A stretch of DNA of 64,000 nt, from contig NZ_JOGB01000017.1 in assembly GCF_000719335.1 (NCBI RefSeq), positions 1-64,000 on the forward strand. Direction: 5' to 3'. A program made the translations under genes and the position numbers. Below, piece after piece: positions 43,836 to 53,613 of this stretch. Under the pieces are notes generated by a model. That model was given only the letters and a program-made list of their open reading frames with translations, had not been told where the DNA came from and made no database searches. Each line of letters begins with the position of its first letter. The first letter of the stretch is position 1. This DNA is from Streptomyces sp. NRRL S-87 (GTDB lineage: Bacteria > Actinomycetota > Actinomycetes > Streptomycetales > Streptomycetaceae).

Positions 43836-44270
43836 TCAGCGCTTGCCGGACTTCGCGGCCTTGGGGGTCTTCAGGCGCTGGGCCGACCACTCCTTGCCGA
43901 TGCTGAAGCCCTTGCCGGGCGTCAGACCCGCGGTCTTGGCGGCCTCGCTGATGTCGCTGGCCTCCACGAAACCGGCCCGGCCGGTCTTCGGAGTCAGCAG
44001 CAGGATCAGCGCCTCCTCCTCGACGAGCTCCGTGGCGTCGACGAGCGTGTCGGTCAGGTCACCGTCCTCGTCGCGGAACCACAGGAGTACCGCGTCGGCC
44101 ACATCGTCGTAATCCTCGTCGACGAGGTCATTGCCGATGAAGCCCTCGATCTCCTCGCGGAACTCCTGATCGACGTCGTCGTCGTAGCCGATCTCCTGGA
44201 CCACCTGGTCGGACTGGAAACCCAGCCGGGCGGCCAGGCTGCTCTCCGCGTGGTCCGCGGTCGCGCTCAC
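43836..44270 (-). CDS. DUF3052 protein
   Basis: 144 residues from GTG 44270, six bases after GGAGG. Acidic DUF3052 sequence: LAARLGFQSDQVVQEIGYDDDVDQEFREEIEGFIGNDLVDEDYDDVADAVLLWFRDEDGDLTDTLVDATELVEEEALILLLTPKTGRAGFVEASDISEAAKTAGL, with a basic C-terminus LKTPKAAKSGKR. It is conserved across actinobacteria beside aceE. The fold and role are not established. It is divergent from aceE, and the 444-bp space between them holds their promoters. Confidence 0.88.
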   Translation of the reverse strand: MSATADHAESSLAARLGFQSDQVVQEIGYDDDVDQEFREEIEGFIGNDLVDEDYDDVADAVLLWFRDEDGDLTDTLVDATELVEEEALILLLTPKTGRAGFVEASDISEAAKTAGLTPGKGFSIGKEWSAQRLKTPKAAKSGKR

Positions 44271-44610
44271 GGGGTGCCTCCTGCTCATGTTCGGTGAATG
44301 TCTTCTGGCCGCGCGTGCACGCGCAGCATTGGGCGTAGTCCACACGGGAGCGGCGGATCGCGCAAGTACCCGGCCGCCGAGACCGTCGAAACGGTGACGA
44401 TTACGGTCGTCTCGCCGCAAGTCCAGGCATGCTCCTGCCACTCCTCCGGTGATCCATGCCACACCATTCTCGGGTATTCGGAAGCTCTTGATGACTTTCC
44501 TACCTCTTTGAGGGACGAACGGCCTTACGAACCTCCTAAACCTCTTGGGCGTAAAGTTGCGAGATGTCCGGACCTGTCCCCCACGGGTGACGGACACTCG
44601 CTCGAAGTTC

Positions 44611-44635
44611 CACCGGTTACCGTGCGGTAAAGGTG
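44611..44635. promoter_or_regulatory. palindrome upstream of aceE
   Basis: TTACCG-TG-CGGTAA (44617-44630) flanked by CACC and GGTG arms, about 80 bp before the aceE start. Candidate operator for a pyruvate- or fatty-acid-responsive regulator; none is identifiable here. Confidence 0.4.
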
Positions 44636-44714
44636 AAGATCCGGACCCCGCGGTACACGATGGGAGCCGGTGTGACCCATGGCACGAAGACTCCCCCGAG
44701 AGTGAAGGAACAGC

Positions 44715-47447
44715 GTGGCTTCCGCATCCGATCGCAACCCGATCATCATTGGCGGCCTCCCGAGCCAGGTTCCGGACTTCGATCCGGAAGAGACGCGGGA
44801 ATGGCTGGACTCCCTGGACGCAGCCGTCGACGAGCGCGGCCGTGAGCGGGCCCGCTACCTCATGCTGCGCCTGATCGAGCGCGCCCGCGAGAAGCGCGTG
44901 GCCGTGCCCGAGATGCGCAGCTCGGACTACGTGAACACGATCGCGACCAAGGACGAGCCGTTCTTCCCCGGCAACGAGGAGATCGAGCGCAAGGTCCTCA
45001 ACGCCACCCGGTGGAACGCCGCGGTGATGGTCTCGCGGGCCCAGCGCCCGGGCATCGGGGTCGGCGGCCACATCGCCACCTTCGCCTCCTCGGCCTCCCT
45101 CTACGACGTGGGCTTCAACCACTTCTTCCGGGGCAAGGACGAGGGTGACGGCGGCGACCAGATCTTCTTCCAGGGCCACGCCTCGCCGGGCATCTACGCC
45201 CGCGCCTACCTGCTCGACCGGCTCTCCGAGCAGCAGCTCGACGCGTTCCGCCAGGAGAAGTCGAAGGCCCCGTACGGCCTGTCGAGCTACCCGCACCCCC
45301 GGCTCATGCCGGACTTCTGGGAGTTCCCGACCGTCTCGATGGGCCTGGGCCCGCTCGGCGCGATCTACCAGGCCCGGATGAACCGGTACCTGGAGGCGCG
45401 CGGGATCGCGGACACCTCCGCATCACACGTGTGGGCGTACCTCGGCGACGGCGAGATGGACGAGCCGGAGTCACTCGGACAGCTGTCGCTGGCCGCCCGC
45501 GAGGGCCTGGACAACCTGACCTTCGTCGTGAACTGCAACCTGCAGCGGCTCGACGGCCCGGTGCGCGGCAACGGCAAGATCATCCAGGAGCTGGAGTCGA
45601 TCTTCCGCGGGGCCGGCTGGAACGTCATCAAGCTGATCTGGGACCGCTCCTGGGACCCGCTGCTGGCCCAGGACCGCGACGGCATCCTCGTCAACCGGAT
45701 GAACTCGACGCCCGACGGCCAGTTCCAGACGTACGCCACCGAGACCGGCGGGTACATCCGCGAGCACTTCTTCGGCGACGACCACCGGCTGCGCGCGATG
45801 GTCGAGAACATGACCGACCAGCAGCTGCTCCACCTCGGGCGCGGCGGCCACGACCACAAGAAGATCTACGCGGCGTACGCGGCGGCCAAGGCACACAAGG
45901 GCCAGCCGACGGTGATCCTGGCGCACACGATCAAGGGCTGGACGCTGGGGCCGAACTTCGAGGGCCGCAACGCCACGCACCAGATGAAGAAGCTGACGGT
46001 CGACGACCTCAAGGGCTTCCGCGACCGCCTGCACATCCCGATCACCGACGCGCAGCTGGAGGGCGGCCTGCCGCCGTACTACCACCCGGGCCGGGACTCG
46101 GAGGAGATCCAGTACATGCACGACCGCCGCAGGTCGCTGGGCGGCTACGTGCCGACCCGCGTCGTGCGCGCGCGGCCCCTGCCGCAGCCGGAGGACAAGA
46201 CCTACGCGGCCGCCAAGAAGGGCTCGGGGCAGCAGTCGATCGCCACGACCATGGCGTTCGTCCGCATCCTGAAGGACCTGATGCGGGACAAGGAGATCGG
46301 CAAGCGGTTCGTGCTGATCGCGCCGGACGAGTACCGCACGTTCGGCATGGACGCGTTCTTCCCGAGCGCCAAGATCTACAACCCGCTGGGGCAGCAGTAC
46401 GAGGCCGTCGACCGCGACCTGCTGCTGGCGTACAAGGAGTCGCCGACCGGCCAGATGCTGCACGACGGCATCTCCGAGGCGGGCTGCACGGCCTCGCTGA
46501 TCGCGGCGGGCTCGGCGTACGCGACCCACGGCGAGCACCTGATCCCGGTGTACGTCTTCTACTCGATGTTCGGTTTCCAGCGCACCGGTGACCAGTTCTG
46601 GCAGATGTCCGACCAGCTGGCGCGCGGTTTCGTCCTGGGTGCGACCGCCGGCCGAACGACCCTGACCGGTGAGGGCCTCCAGCACGCCGACGGGCACTCG
46701 CAGCTGCTGGCCTCGACCAACCCGGCCTGCGTCGCGTACGACCCGGCGTACGGCTTCGAGATCGCGCACATCGTCCAGGACGGCCTGCGCCGGATGTACG
46801 GCCCGGAGTCCGAGGACGTCTTCTACTACCTGACGGTGTACAACGAGCCGATCCAGCACCCGGCCGAGCCCGCGGACGTGGACGTGGAGGGCATCCTCAA
46901 GGGCCTCCACCGCTTCAGGGCCGGCGAGGCCGGCGCGGTCCCGGCGCAGATCCTCGCCTCCGGCGTGGCGGTCCCCTGGGCCCTGGAGGCCCAGCAGATC
47001 CTCGCGCAGGACTGGAACGTCCGGGCCGACGTCTGGTCGGCGACGTCCTGGAACGAGTTGCGCCGGGACGCCGTGGAGGCCGAGGAGCACAACCTCCTCC
47101 ACCCGGAGGAGGAGCAGCGCGTGCCCTACGTGACGCGCAAGCTGTCCGCGGCGCAGGGCCCGTTCGTGGCGGTCTCGGACTGGATGCGCAGCGTCCCGGA
47201 CCAGATCGCGCGCTGGGTGCCGGGGTCGTACACCTCGCTGGGTGCGGACGGGTTCGGCTTCGCCGACACCCGCGGGGCGGCCCGCCGGTTCTTCCACATC
47301 GACGCCCAGTCGGTGGTCCTCGCGGTGCTCACCGAGCTCGCGAAGGAGGGGAAGGTCGACCGTTCGGTGCTCAAGCAGGCGATCGACCGCTACCGGCTGC
47401 TGGACGTGGCGGCGGCCGACCCGGGCGCCGCGGGCGGCGACGCGTAG
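44715..47447 (+). CDS. aceE: pyruvate dehydrogenase E1 component, homodimeric type
   Basis: 910 residues, GTG 44715 after AAGGAA. Homodimeric AceE length and sequence: [53 protein letters not shown], and a thiamine diphosphate motif [43 protein letters not shown]. The second half contains [49 protein letters not shown] and the C-terminal transketolase-like domain. It decarboxylates pyruvate and acetylates the lipoyl E2, feeding acetyl-CoA to the fab genes about 12 kb away. The stop codon starts a short tandem repeat. Confidence 0.97.
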   Translation: MASASDRNPIIIGGLPSQVPDFDPEETREWLDSLDAAVDERGRERARYLMLRLIERAREKRVAVPEMRSSDYVNTIATKDEPFFPGNEEIERKVLNATRWNAAVMVSRAQRPGIGVGGHIATFASSASLYDVGFNHFFRGKDEGDGGDQIFFQGHASPGIYARAYLLDRLSEQQLDAFRQEKSKAPYGLSSYPHPRLMPDFWEFPTVSMGLGPLGAIYQARMNRYLEARGIADTSASHVWAYLGDGEMDEPESLGQLSLAAREGLDNLTFVVNCNLQRLDGPVRGNGKIIQELESIFRGAGWNVIKLIWDRSWDPLLAQDRDGILVNRMNSTPDGQFQTYATETGGYIREHFFGDDHRLRAMVENMTDQQLLHLGRGGHDHKKIYAAYAAAKAHKGQPTVILAHTIKGWTLGPNFEGRNATHQMKKLTVDDLKGFRDRLHIPITDAQLEGGLPPYYHPGRDSEEIQYMHDRRRSLGGYVPTRVVRARPLPQPEDKTYAAAKKGSGQQSIATTMAFVRILKDLMRDKEIGKRFVLIAPDEYRTFGMDAFFPSAKIYNPLGQQYEAVDRDLLLAYKESPTGQMLHDGISEAGCTASLIAAGSAYATHGEHLIPVYVFYSMFGFQRTGDQFWQMSDQLARGFVLGATAGRTTLTGEGLQHADGHSQLLASTNPACVAYDPAYGFEIAHIVQDGLRRMYGPESEDVFYYLTVYNEPIQHPAEPADVDVEGILKGLHRFRAGEAGAVPAQILASGVAVPWALEAQQILAQDWNVRADVWSATSWNELRRDAVEAEEHNLLHPEEEQRVPYVTRKLSAAQGPFVAVSDWMRSVPDQIARWVPGSYTSLGADGFGFADTRGAARRFFHIDAQSVVLAVLTELAKEGKVDRSVLKQAIDRYRLLDVAAADPGAAGGDA

Positions 47448-47475
47448 GGACCGACCCGTAGGGCCGACCCGTAGG
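47444..47475. repeat. tandem repeat starting at the aceE stop codon
   Basis: gtagggaccgaccc (47444-47457), gtagggccgaccc (47458-47470) and a partial gtagg. The TAG stop of aceE is bases 2-4 of the first unit. Confidence 0.88.
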
Positions 47476-47621
47476 ACCGTACACGGCACCGGAGGACGCG
47501 CCGCGGGCGCGGGGGCGGGCCGCCCCTGCGCCCGCGCGTGCCCCGCGGTGCTCCACGGAGGAGCGGGTTCCGGCGGGGCCGGGGCCCGCTCCGCCGCGTC
47601 CGCGTCCTTACGATTCCGGAC

Positions 47622-48551
47622 ATGAAGGAAGTCCCCCCGCAGGTCCGCTGGGAGCGGCGGACCCAGAATCCGCTGCTCGCCCTCGCGGTGCTCTTCGCCG
47701 TGGCGTACGCGGTTCCGATCGTGCTGCCGGACGCGAGCCCGGCGCTCCACCGGGCGTGCACGCACGCCGAGTGGGTCGTGTGGGGGGCCTTCGCGGTGGA
47801 CTACCTCGTCCGGCTGGTGCTGGCCACCGACCGCCGGGTGTTCGTCCGCACGCACTGGCTGGACCTGGCGGCCGTGGTACTGCCGCTGGTGCAGCCGCTG
47901 CGGCTGCTGCGGCTGGTGGCCACGCTGATGCTGGTCGGGCGGCGGGCCCGGATGGCGCCGCAGGTGCGGCTGACCACGTACGTGGCGGGCGCCGTGGTGG
48001 GGCTGCTGATGTTCGGCTCGCTGGCGGTGCTCAGCGTGGAGCGGGACGCCCCGAACGGGAACATCAAGAGCCTGGGCGACGCGGTGTGGTGGTCCTTCAC
48101 GACCATGACCACCGTCGGGTACGGCGACCACTCCCCCACCACGGGCCTGGGCCGGGTGCTCGCGGTCGGGCTGATGCTGTCGGGGATCGCGCTGCTCGGT
48201 GTGGTGACGGCCAACATCGCCGCCTGGTTCATCTCCCGCTTCGAGCGCGACGACCAGGAGGAGCGGCGGCAGACCGCGGCGATCGCGGCCCTGGCGGACG
48301 AGGTGCGGTCGCTGCGGGCGGAGGTGGCCCGGCTGTCCGCGGGCGCGCCTCCCGCGGACACGGGCGTCGTACGGCCGGAGGCCGCCGGGTCCACCGGGTC
48401 CGCCGGGCCGGAGGGCGTACGACCGGAGGACCCCGGGCCCGCCGGGCCTGCCCGCGTACGCCCCGGGGTCGCCGCGCCCGCCGACGTGCTGCCGGGGCCG
48501 GACCCCGCGCGGGATGCGGCCCCGGCGGACCTCAGCGCTCCCAGACCTTGA
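47622..48551 (+). CDS. voltage-gated-like potassium channel protein
   Basis: 309 residues, ATG 47622. A TACGAT hexamer (47609-47614) ends 7 nt before the ATG and no SD is seen, so it is probably leaderless. Six hydrophobic helices are present, an Arg-containing S4-like segment (LRLLRLVATLMLVGRRARM), the pore loop and selectivity filter WWSFTTMTTVGYGDHSPTT, and the last helix GLMLSGIALLGVVTANIAAWFIS. A C-terminal coiled coil (EERRQTAAIAALADEVRSLRAEVARL) probably tetramerises the channel. It ends in a Pro/Ala-rich tail whose last 20 bp overlap the convergent inhibitor gene. Confidence 0.88.
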   Translation: MKEVPPQVRWERRTQNPLLALAVLFAVAYAVPIVLPDASPALHRACTHAEWVVWGAFAVDYLVRLVLATDRRVFVRTHWLDLAAVVLPLVQPLRLLRLVATLMLVGRRARMAPQVRLTTYVAGAVVGLLMFGSLAVLSVERDAPNGNIKSLGDAVWWSFTTMTTVGYGDHSPTTGLGRVLAVGLMLSGIALLGVVTANIAAWFISRFERDDQEERRQTAAIAALADEVRSLRAEVARLSAGAPPADTGVVRPEAAGSTGSAGPEGVRPEDPGPAGPARVRPGVAAPADVLPGPDPARDAAPADLSAPRP

Positions 48552-48924
48552 ACGCGCGGACCTGGTGGGGCGATTCGGGCAGCCAGACCCCGTCCCCGGG
48601 ATAGGTCTGGAACTCGCCCGTCTCCGCGCACTCGGCCGACTCGTACGTCGTCACCGGCCGCCGCATCCGGTTGGCGAGGGCCTGCACGGTCTTCCCGGCC
48701 GGCAGCGCCACGCAGCTGTCGACGTCGACGGACTTCAGCTCGTGGACCTGCCGGGCCCCCTGGAAGCCGGCCCGGGCCCACAGGCAGAGCTGCCCGGGAT
48801 CGCACCGGCCGAGGGCGGGCGGGGGCGGGGCCGCGGCCCGGGCGCTGGCGGGTGCCGCGGCGGGCAGCAGCGCGCTGCCGGCCAGCAGGGCGGCGGCCAG
48901 GGCGGTGGTGGCGTACGTGCGCAT
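48532..48924 (-). CDS. secreted peptidase inhibitor family I36-like protein
   Basis: 130 residues from ATG 48924 (GGGAG eight bases upstream; ATG 48930 also in frame). Signal peptide MRTYATTALAAALLAGSALLPAAAPASARAA. The mature domain, with CDPGQLCLWARAGFQGARQVHELK, DSCVALPAGKTVQALANRM and YESAECAETGEFQTYPGDGVW, has the Cys pattern and beta/gamma-crystallin-like text of I36 metalloprotease inhibitors (SMPI family). It is exported. It overlaps the potassium channel gene by 20 bp, tail to tail. Confidence 0.85.
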   Translation of the reverse strand: MRTYATTALAAALLAGSALLPAAAPASARAAAPPPPALGRCDPGQLCLWARAGFQGARQVHELKSVDVDSCVALPAGKTVQALANRMRRPVTTYESAECAETGEFQTYPGDGVWLPESPHQVRAFKVWER

Positions 48925-49066
48925 GTTCATCACTCCCGTGGGTCGGCGCGTGGCCCGTACGGGTGGCCCGGTCGGACCAGCGGCCCGTACGGAGCGCCGC
49001 ACCCCCACGCTGACCTGCGGCGATGCCGGGGCGGAAGGGGCTTCGGCAGGGTCCACCCGGATAGGC

Positions 49067-49100
49067 GACGGCCCCGCCGGATGCGTGCGGCGGGGCCGTC
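49067..49100. terminator. intrinsic terminator
   Basis: 13-bp perfect stem (49067-49079 with 49088-49100), loop gatgcgtg, positioned at the 3' side of the MFS remnant. Confidence 0.75.
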
Positions 49101-49194
49101 GGGGGGCGCGGGGTTGACGCCGGTGCGCGGTGCGGTCGTACGGGCGTGGGGGCGCCGCGGTCCGGGTGCGGCCCGGGTCGGACGTGCCCCGTCC

Positions 49195-49420
49195 CGGCCC
49201 CCGCCCCGGCGTTGGCGCCGCGCTCGGTCAGGGCCGCGACGGCGGCGGCGAGCAGGGCGACGGTCCCGGCCACGGTGACGGCGGGGCCCATGCCCGACAC
49301 GAACGTGTCACGGACCACCTCCGCCACGGCGCGGGTGACGGTCGCGGGGGTGCCCTCGGGGGACGGCGGGGCGTAGCCCACCTCGACGCCCTTCTTGTAT
49401 TTCTCCAACGGGTCAACGGG
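49195..49420 (-). pseudogene. C-terminal remnant of an MFS exporter
   Basis: The minus strand encodes EVGYAPPSPEGTPATVTRAVAEVVRDTFVSGMGPAVTVAGTVALLAAAVAALTERGANAG, which reads like the last loop, final membrane helix and tail of a DHA2-type MFS transporter. The preceding 13 helices are missing, no stop follows in frame, and the 5' side abuts the TetR promoter. TetR regulators normally sit divergent to their exporter, so the exporter seems to have been deleted. A short free-standing single-helix protein is the alternative. Confidence 0.5.
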
Positions 49421-49489
49421 TTGGCTGCTGTTGCCTGCATCACAGGTATCGTGGGCCAGCTCCGGCCGGGAGAGAGGACATACCGGGTG

Positions 49490-50140
49490 ATGACGGAACC
49501 GCGCACCGCCCCGGGCGTCACGCCCGGCCTGCGGGAACGCAAGAAGCGGCGGACCAGGGACGCGCTGCTGCGCGCCGCGCTCGTGCTGTTCACCACCAAG
49601 GGGTACGAGCAGACGACCGTGGACGAGATCACCGAGGCCGTCGCCGTCTCCCAGCGCACGTTCTTCCGCTACTTCGCCAACAAGGAAGAGGTCGCCTTCG
49701 CCGTCCAGGACGTCGTCGAGTCGCACTTCGTGGCCGCCCTGCGGGCCCGGCCCGCGGAGGAGAACCCCTTCGCCGCGCTGCGCGCCGCCGTGCTCGACGC
49801 CTGGGACACCATCGAGGAGGCCATCGCCGACGTGGTCCCCGTCGACCTGCACATGCGGACGTACCAGCTCATCGAGTCCACGCCCGCCCTGCAGTCCGTC
49901 CACCTGCGGCGCTCGACGGAGCTCGAGGAGGAGATCGCGCGGCTTGTCGCCGGGAGGGAGGGCCTCGACGTGGACCGCGACCCGCGCCCGCGGGTGGCGG
50001 TCGCCGCCTTCTCCGGGGTCATGCGGATGACCGGCCGGATGTGGGGCAGGGGCGAGGACACGAGCGTCGAGGCGATCCGGCGCATGACCGTCGAGTACCT
50101 CGACCACCTCGCGCCCGCCCTGGCGTCCGACTGGCGCTGA
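49490..50140 (+). CDS. TetR-family transcriptional regulator
   Basis: 216 residues, ATG 49490 (GTG 49487 adjacent), AGAGAGG ten bases upstream. N-terminal HTH: LRERKKRRTRDALLRAALVLFTTKGYEQTTVDEITEAVAVSQRTFFRYFANKEEVAFA, the classic TetR pattern. The ligand-binding part has AALRAAVLDAWDTIEEAIADVVPVDLHMRTYQLIESTPALQ. It probably repressed the adjacent MFS exporter, of which only the end remains, and its other targets are unknown. Confidence 0.9.
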   Translation: MTEPRTAPGVTPGLRERKKRRTRDALLRAALVLFTTKGYEQTTVDEITEAVAVSQRTFFRYFANKEEVAFAVQDVVESHFVAALRARPAEENPFAALRAAVLDAWDTIEEAIADVVPVDLHMRTYQLIESTPALQSVHLRRSTELEEEIARLVAGREGLDVDRDPRPRVAVAAFSGVMRMTGRMWGRGEDTSVEAIRRMTVEYLDHLAPALASDWR

Positions 50141-50365
50141 TCCGCCGCCCTTCCCCTCCTCGCGCGTGCGCCCGGGGAGCGGTGCGCCACCACGGCCCAC
50201 CCGCGCCGGAGGGCGCCGCGCGCTCCTCACACCGGCCTCCGGCCAGCGGTGAGTAACGGGCGGCGGACGCGGTGTCAGGAAGCCGCCCCGGGCGCCGTGA
50301 GGCTGCTCACGCAGAGGGCCACCCGGCGTGCCCCGGGGCCCCAACGCCTCCTACAGTGTCCCGAA

Positions 50366-51580
50366 GTGACCTCCACCGACACCCCCGCCGGCACCCTCAC
50401 CGCCGTGCGCGCCCTCCTCGCGCTCACGGTGGTCTTCATCATGCTCGCGACGACCGGCTGGACCACCCTGCACCAGTCCGGCCGGGAGCCCTCCGCGCGG
50501 GTCGCCGCCCTCGCCCTGTGGGCCCGCGGCACCGTCGACGGGCGTCGGCTGCCCACCGCCGAGACCCCGGCCCCGGGCATCAGGGCCTTCTTCGCGACCC
50601 TCGACGGTGCGCAGCGGGCCCGGCTCGCCGACCGCTACCCCCTCGTCGTGGGCAACCTCGACGGCGCCCCCGTCACCCTGCGCTACCGCGCCAACCGGCG
50701 GGCGATGGTCCAGGCGCGCGCCGCCGAGCGGGCGCGCGCCAAGGACTACCGGCTCGCCCCGGCCGGGCGCGACGAGGCGTCCCGCCGGGCCCACCGGCTG
50801 GACTCCCTGCTGACCCCGGACCGCCGGATCCTGGCCTTCGACCCGGCCGGCGGCGGCCGGGTGGCCGAGGTCTTCGGCGATCTCGACACCGCCCGCCGCG
50901 TCTCCGTGGTCGTGCCCGGCGTGGACACCGATCTGCTCACGTTCGAGCGCACCCAGCGCCGCTACTCGGCCCCGGTCGGCATGTCAGAGGCCCTGTACGA
51001 GGCCGAGCGCGCGGCCGACCCGGCGTCCCGCACCGCCGTGATCGCCTGGGCCGACTACACCACTCCCACCGGGGTGGGCATGGACGCCGCCACCGGCCGG
51101 CTGGCCGCCGACGGCGCCGTCCGGCTGCGGTCGATGGTCGCGGGGCTGCCGGGGAACTCCCGGGTGGAGCTGTTCTGCCACAGCTACGGCTCGGTGGTCT
51201 GCGGCGTGGCCGCGCACGGGCTGCCCGCACGGGTGACCGACATCGCGGTGGCCGGCAGCCCCGGCATGCGCAGCCAGTCGGCCGCGGGGCTGGGGACGAC
51301 GGCCCGGGTGTGGGCCATGCGCGACCCCGGGGACTGGATCGGGGACGTGCCGTACCTGGAGCTCGGCGGCCTGGGCCACGGGGCGGACCCGGTGTCGCGG
51401 GGCTTCGGTGCGCGCGTGCTGTCCTCCGCCGGCGCCCAGGGCCACACCGGCTACTTCACGCCGGGCACGGTCGCGCTGGCCAACCTCGCCCGGATCGGCG
51501 TGGGTTCGTACGCCTCGGTGGTCTGCCGGACCGGTGGAAGTGCCTGTTCGGAGCCGGTCGACGGGACGGATGGGGCCTGA
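50366..51580 (+). CDS. alpha/beta hydrolase, DUF1023 type
   Basis: 404 residues, GTG 50366. TACAGT (50352-50357) ends 8 nt before the GTG and there is no SD, so a leaderless start is likely. One N-terminal membrane segment (LTAVRALLALTVVFIMLATTGWTTL), then a helical region and the hydrolase domain: VSVVVPGVDTDLLTFERTQ, TAVIAWADYTTPTG, nucleophile elbow VELFCHSYGSVVCG, IAVAGSPGMR, VWAMRDPGDWIGDVPYLELGGLGHG, and the catalytic His near GHTGYF. DUF1023 enzymes are presumed esterases at the cell envelope. The 225 bp upstream contain no gene. Confidence 0.85.
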   Translation: MTSTDTPAGTLTAVRALLALTVVFIMLATTGWTTLHQSGREPSARVAALALWARGTVDGRRLPTAETPAPGIRAFFATLDGAQRARLADRYPLVVGNLDGAPVTLRYRANRRAMVQARAAERARAKDYRLAPAGRDEASRRAHRLDSLLTPDRRILAFDPAGGGRVAEVFGDLDTARRVSVVVPGVDTDLLTFERTQRRYSAPVGMSEALYEAERAADPASRTAVIAWADYTTPTGVGMDAATGRLAADGAVRLRSMVAGLPGNSRVELFCHSYGSVVCGVAAHGLPARVTDIAVAGSPGMRSQSAAGLGTTARVWAMRDPGDWIGDVPYLELGGLGHGADPVSRGFGARVLSSAGAQGHTGYFTPGTVALANLARIGVGSYASVVCRTGGSACSEPVDGTDGA

Positions 51581-51653
51581 CCGGTCCGAAGTGCGGGAAA
51601 TTCGCCCACGCAGCGAGGGGACGCCGGAGCGGGCGCCGCTTACGATGAGCCGC

Positions 51654-52520
51654 ATGGGTGACGTACTGGCCGGAAATCATGCCGTCTGGGAGTTCGGTTC
51701 GGACTCGGTGGTCATCCGCTTCGAACGGGGGATCAGGACACCGCGCCTCTGGGGCGCACTGGGCCAACGACGCGTGCCCTACGCGGCGTTGTCCGACGTC
51801 ACGCTCACTCCCGGGAAGCGGGACACGCTCGTGTGGCGCGCCGTGCCGCGTCCGGGTGCCGATCCGCTGGTGGAGGCGGCCGCGGGCCAGCTCAGGGAGA
51901 CGGGCGACCCGTACCGGCTCGTGCTGCCCGCCGACCGGGCCGAACCGGCGGCGGGACTGGCCGAGAACCTGCGCTCCGCCCTGGGGTCCGACCGGGACGA
52001 GGCGACGAATCGTTTCCTCGTCGAACCGCCCGAGGGACCCCGGCAGTTCAAGGGGTACGACGCACGGGCCGCGTTCGACGGCTCCGCCGTGACCCTGCGC
52101 TGGTCGCGCACCGGGGCCTCCAGCACCAAGTGGAAGGCCGGCGACCAGTACGTGCCGCTGGAGGCGCTCTCCGGCGTCGAGTGGCGCTCCCCCGAGGCCC
52201 CCGGCGGGCACCTGCGGCTGGTCCGGCGCGGCGGTCCCGCCGCCGGGGACGCCACCGTCCCGCCCGACCTGGACCCGGACACGGTGCTGTTCGGGATGGG
52301 CGGCGGGGCGGTGCACGAGTCCCTGCCGTTCGCCGCGGCGGTGCTGCACGCGGTACGGGCCAAGGGGCCGGCGCTGCCGGTGGCGGCGGTACGCCCGGGG
52401 CGGGGCGACCCGGCCGACATCGCCGACCGGATCCGCCACCTCGGGGACCTGCACCGCGCGGGGCTGCTCACGGACGACGAGTTCACGGCCAAGAAGGCGG
52501 AGCTTCTCGCTTTGATGTGA
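51654..52520 (+). CDS. DUF4429 protein with C-terminal SHOCT domain
   Basis: 288 residues, ATG 51654 (ATG 51645 in frame). TACGAT (51641-51646) ends 7 nt before the chosen ATG and no SD is present, so it is probably leaderless. Two similar PH-like DUF4429 halves (AVWEFGSDSVVIRFERGIRTPRLWGALGQRRVPYAALSDVTLTPG; AAFDGSAVTLRWSRTGASSTKWKAGDQYVPLEALSGVEWRSP) end in the SHOCT helix pair ADIADRIRHLGDLHRAGLLTDDEFTAKKAELLALM. It is likely a cytoplasmic or membrane-associated oligomer. The function is unknown. Confidence 0.87.
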   Translation: MGDVLAGNHAVWEFGSDSVVIRFERGIRTPRLWGALGQRRVPYAALSDVTLTPGKRDTLVWRAVPRPGADPLVEAAAGQLRETGDPYRLVLPADRAEPAAGLAENLRSALGSDRDEATNRFLVEPPEGPRQFKGYDARAAFDGSAVTLRWSRTGASSTKWKAGDQYVPLEALSGVEWRSPEAPGGHLRLVRRGGPAAGDATVPPDLDPDTVLFGMGGGAVHESLPFAAAVLHAVRAKGPALPVAAVRPGRGDPADIADRIRHLGDLHRAGLLTDDEFTAKKAELLALM

Positions 52521-52563
52521 GGGGCCGGGGATCCGGGCGGGCGGACTGGCCGGGTCGAGGGGG

Positions 52564-53613
52564 TCAGCCCTGCTCGCGCGCCAGGGACGTGAACGTCATG
52601 TCCGGGTAGCGGGGGCCCGTGACCTGGTCGGCGACGGGCTCCAGGAGCGCCAGCTCCGCCGCGCTCAGCGTGATGCGGGTCGCGGCCGTGTTCTCCAGCA
52701 GGCGGGTGCGCTTGCGGGTGCCCGGGATCGGTACGACGGCCAGTCCGTGCACCTGCGCCCGCTGCTGCACCCAGGCCAGCGCGATCTGCGCCGGGGTCGC
52801 CCCGTGCGCGGCGGCGACGGTCCGGACCGGCTCGAGCAGGGCGGCGTTGGCCTTCGCGTTCTCCCCCGTGAAACGCGGCTGGCTCCGCCGGAAGTCGCCG
52901 GCCGGCAGCTCGGTGCCGGCGTCGGAGAAGGAGCCGGTCAGGAAGCCCCGGCCGAGCGGCGAGTACGGCACGAGGGCCACGCCCAGCTCCGCCGCCGCGC
53001 CCACCGCGCTCAGCTCCACGTCCCGGCTGAACAGCGACCACTCCGACTGCAGCGCGGCGATCGGGTGCACGGCGTGCGCCTCGCGCAGCTCCGGACCGGT
53101 CACCTCGCTCAGACCCAGGTGCCGCACCTTGCCCTCGGCCACCAGCTCGGCCATGGCCCCGACCGACTCGGCCAGCGGCACGGCGGGGTCGCGGCGGTGC
53201 ATGTAGTAGAGGTCGATGGTGTCGGTACCGAGCCGCTTCAGGCTGGCCTCCACGGCCCGCCGGACGTACGCCCGGTCGTTGCGGACGCCCCGGTACGCGG
53301 GGTCGTCGGCGCGGCGCTCGATGGCGAACTTGGTCGCCAGCACGACCTCGTCGCGGTGCGCGGCGAGGAAGGGCGCCAGGAACTCCTCGTTGGCCCCGAG
53401 GCCGTAGGTGTCGGCCGTGTCGAAGAGGGTGACCCCGACCTCGAGCGCGGCTTCGAGCGTGTCGCGGGCGGCGGTCTCGTCGGTGTCTCCGTAGAACTCG
53501 CTCATGCCCATGCAGCCGAGTCCCTGCACGCCGACCAGCGGGCCGTGCGCGCCGAGCGCGACCCGGCCGATCCCGTTCTGCTCCATCTGCTCCATCTGCT
53601 CCGTCCGCTCCAT
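52564..53613 (-). CDS. aldo/keto reductase
   Basis: 349 residues, ATG 53613 overlapping the MerR stop (TGATG), so coupled to it. AKR13-like: QGLGCMGMSEFYG, VTLFDTADTYGLGANEEFLAPFL (catalytic Asp/Tyr), VVLATKF (Lys), DLYYMHRRDPAVPLAESVGAMAELVAEGKVRHLGLSEV (His), and NADPH-binding VVPIPGTRKRTRLLENTAA. The start has an odd MERTEQMEQMEQNG repeat. It reduces aldehydes or ketones with NADPH. With the MerR regulator it forms a probable stress-inducible two-gene operon. Confidence 0.92.
   Translation of the reverse strand: MERTEQMEQMEQNGIGRVALGAHGPLVGVQGLGCMGMSEFYGDTDETAARDTLEAALEVGVTLFDTADTYGLGANEEFLAPFLAAHRDEVVLATKFAIERRADDPAYRGVRNDRAYVRRAVEASLKRLGTDTIDLYYMHRRDPAVPLAESVGAMAELVAEGKVRHLGLSEVTGPELREAHAVHPIAALQSEWSLFSRDVELSAVGAAAELGVALVPYSPLGRGFLTGSFSDAGTELPAGDFRRSQPRFTGENAKANAALLEPVRTVAAAHGATPAQIALAWVQQRAQVHGLAVVPIPGTRKRTRLLENTAATRITLSAAELALLEPVADQVTGPRYPDMTFTSLAREQG

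Noticed and set aside
45471..48131. Long minus-strand frame opposite aceE and the potassium channel gene
   Set aside because: Antisense shadow of strongly supported coding sequence.
50245..50290. 16S rRNA-like fragment (gtgagtaacggg)
   Set aside because: Similarity is limited to a dozen bases; chance match.
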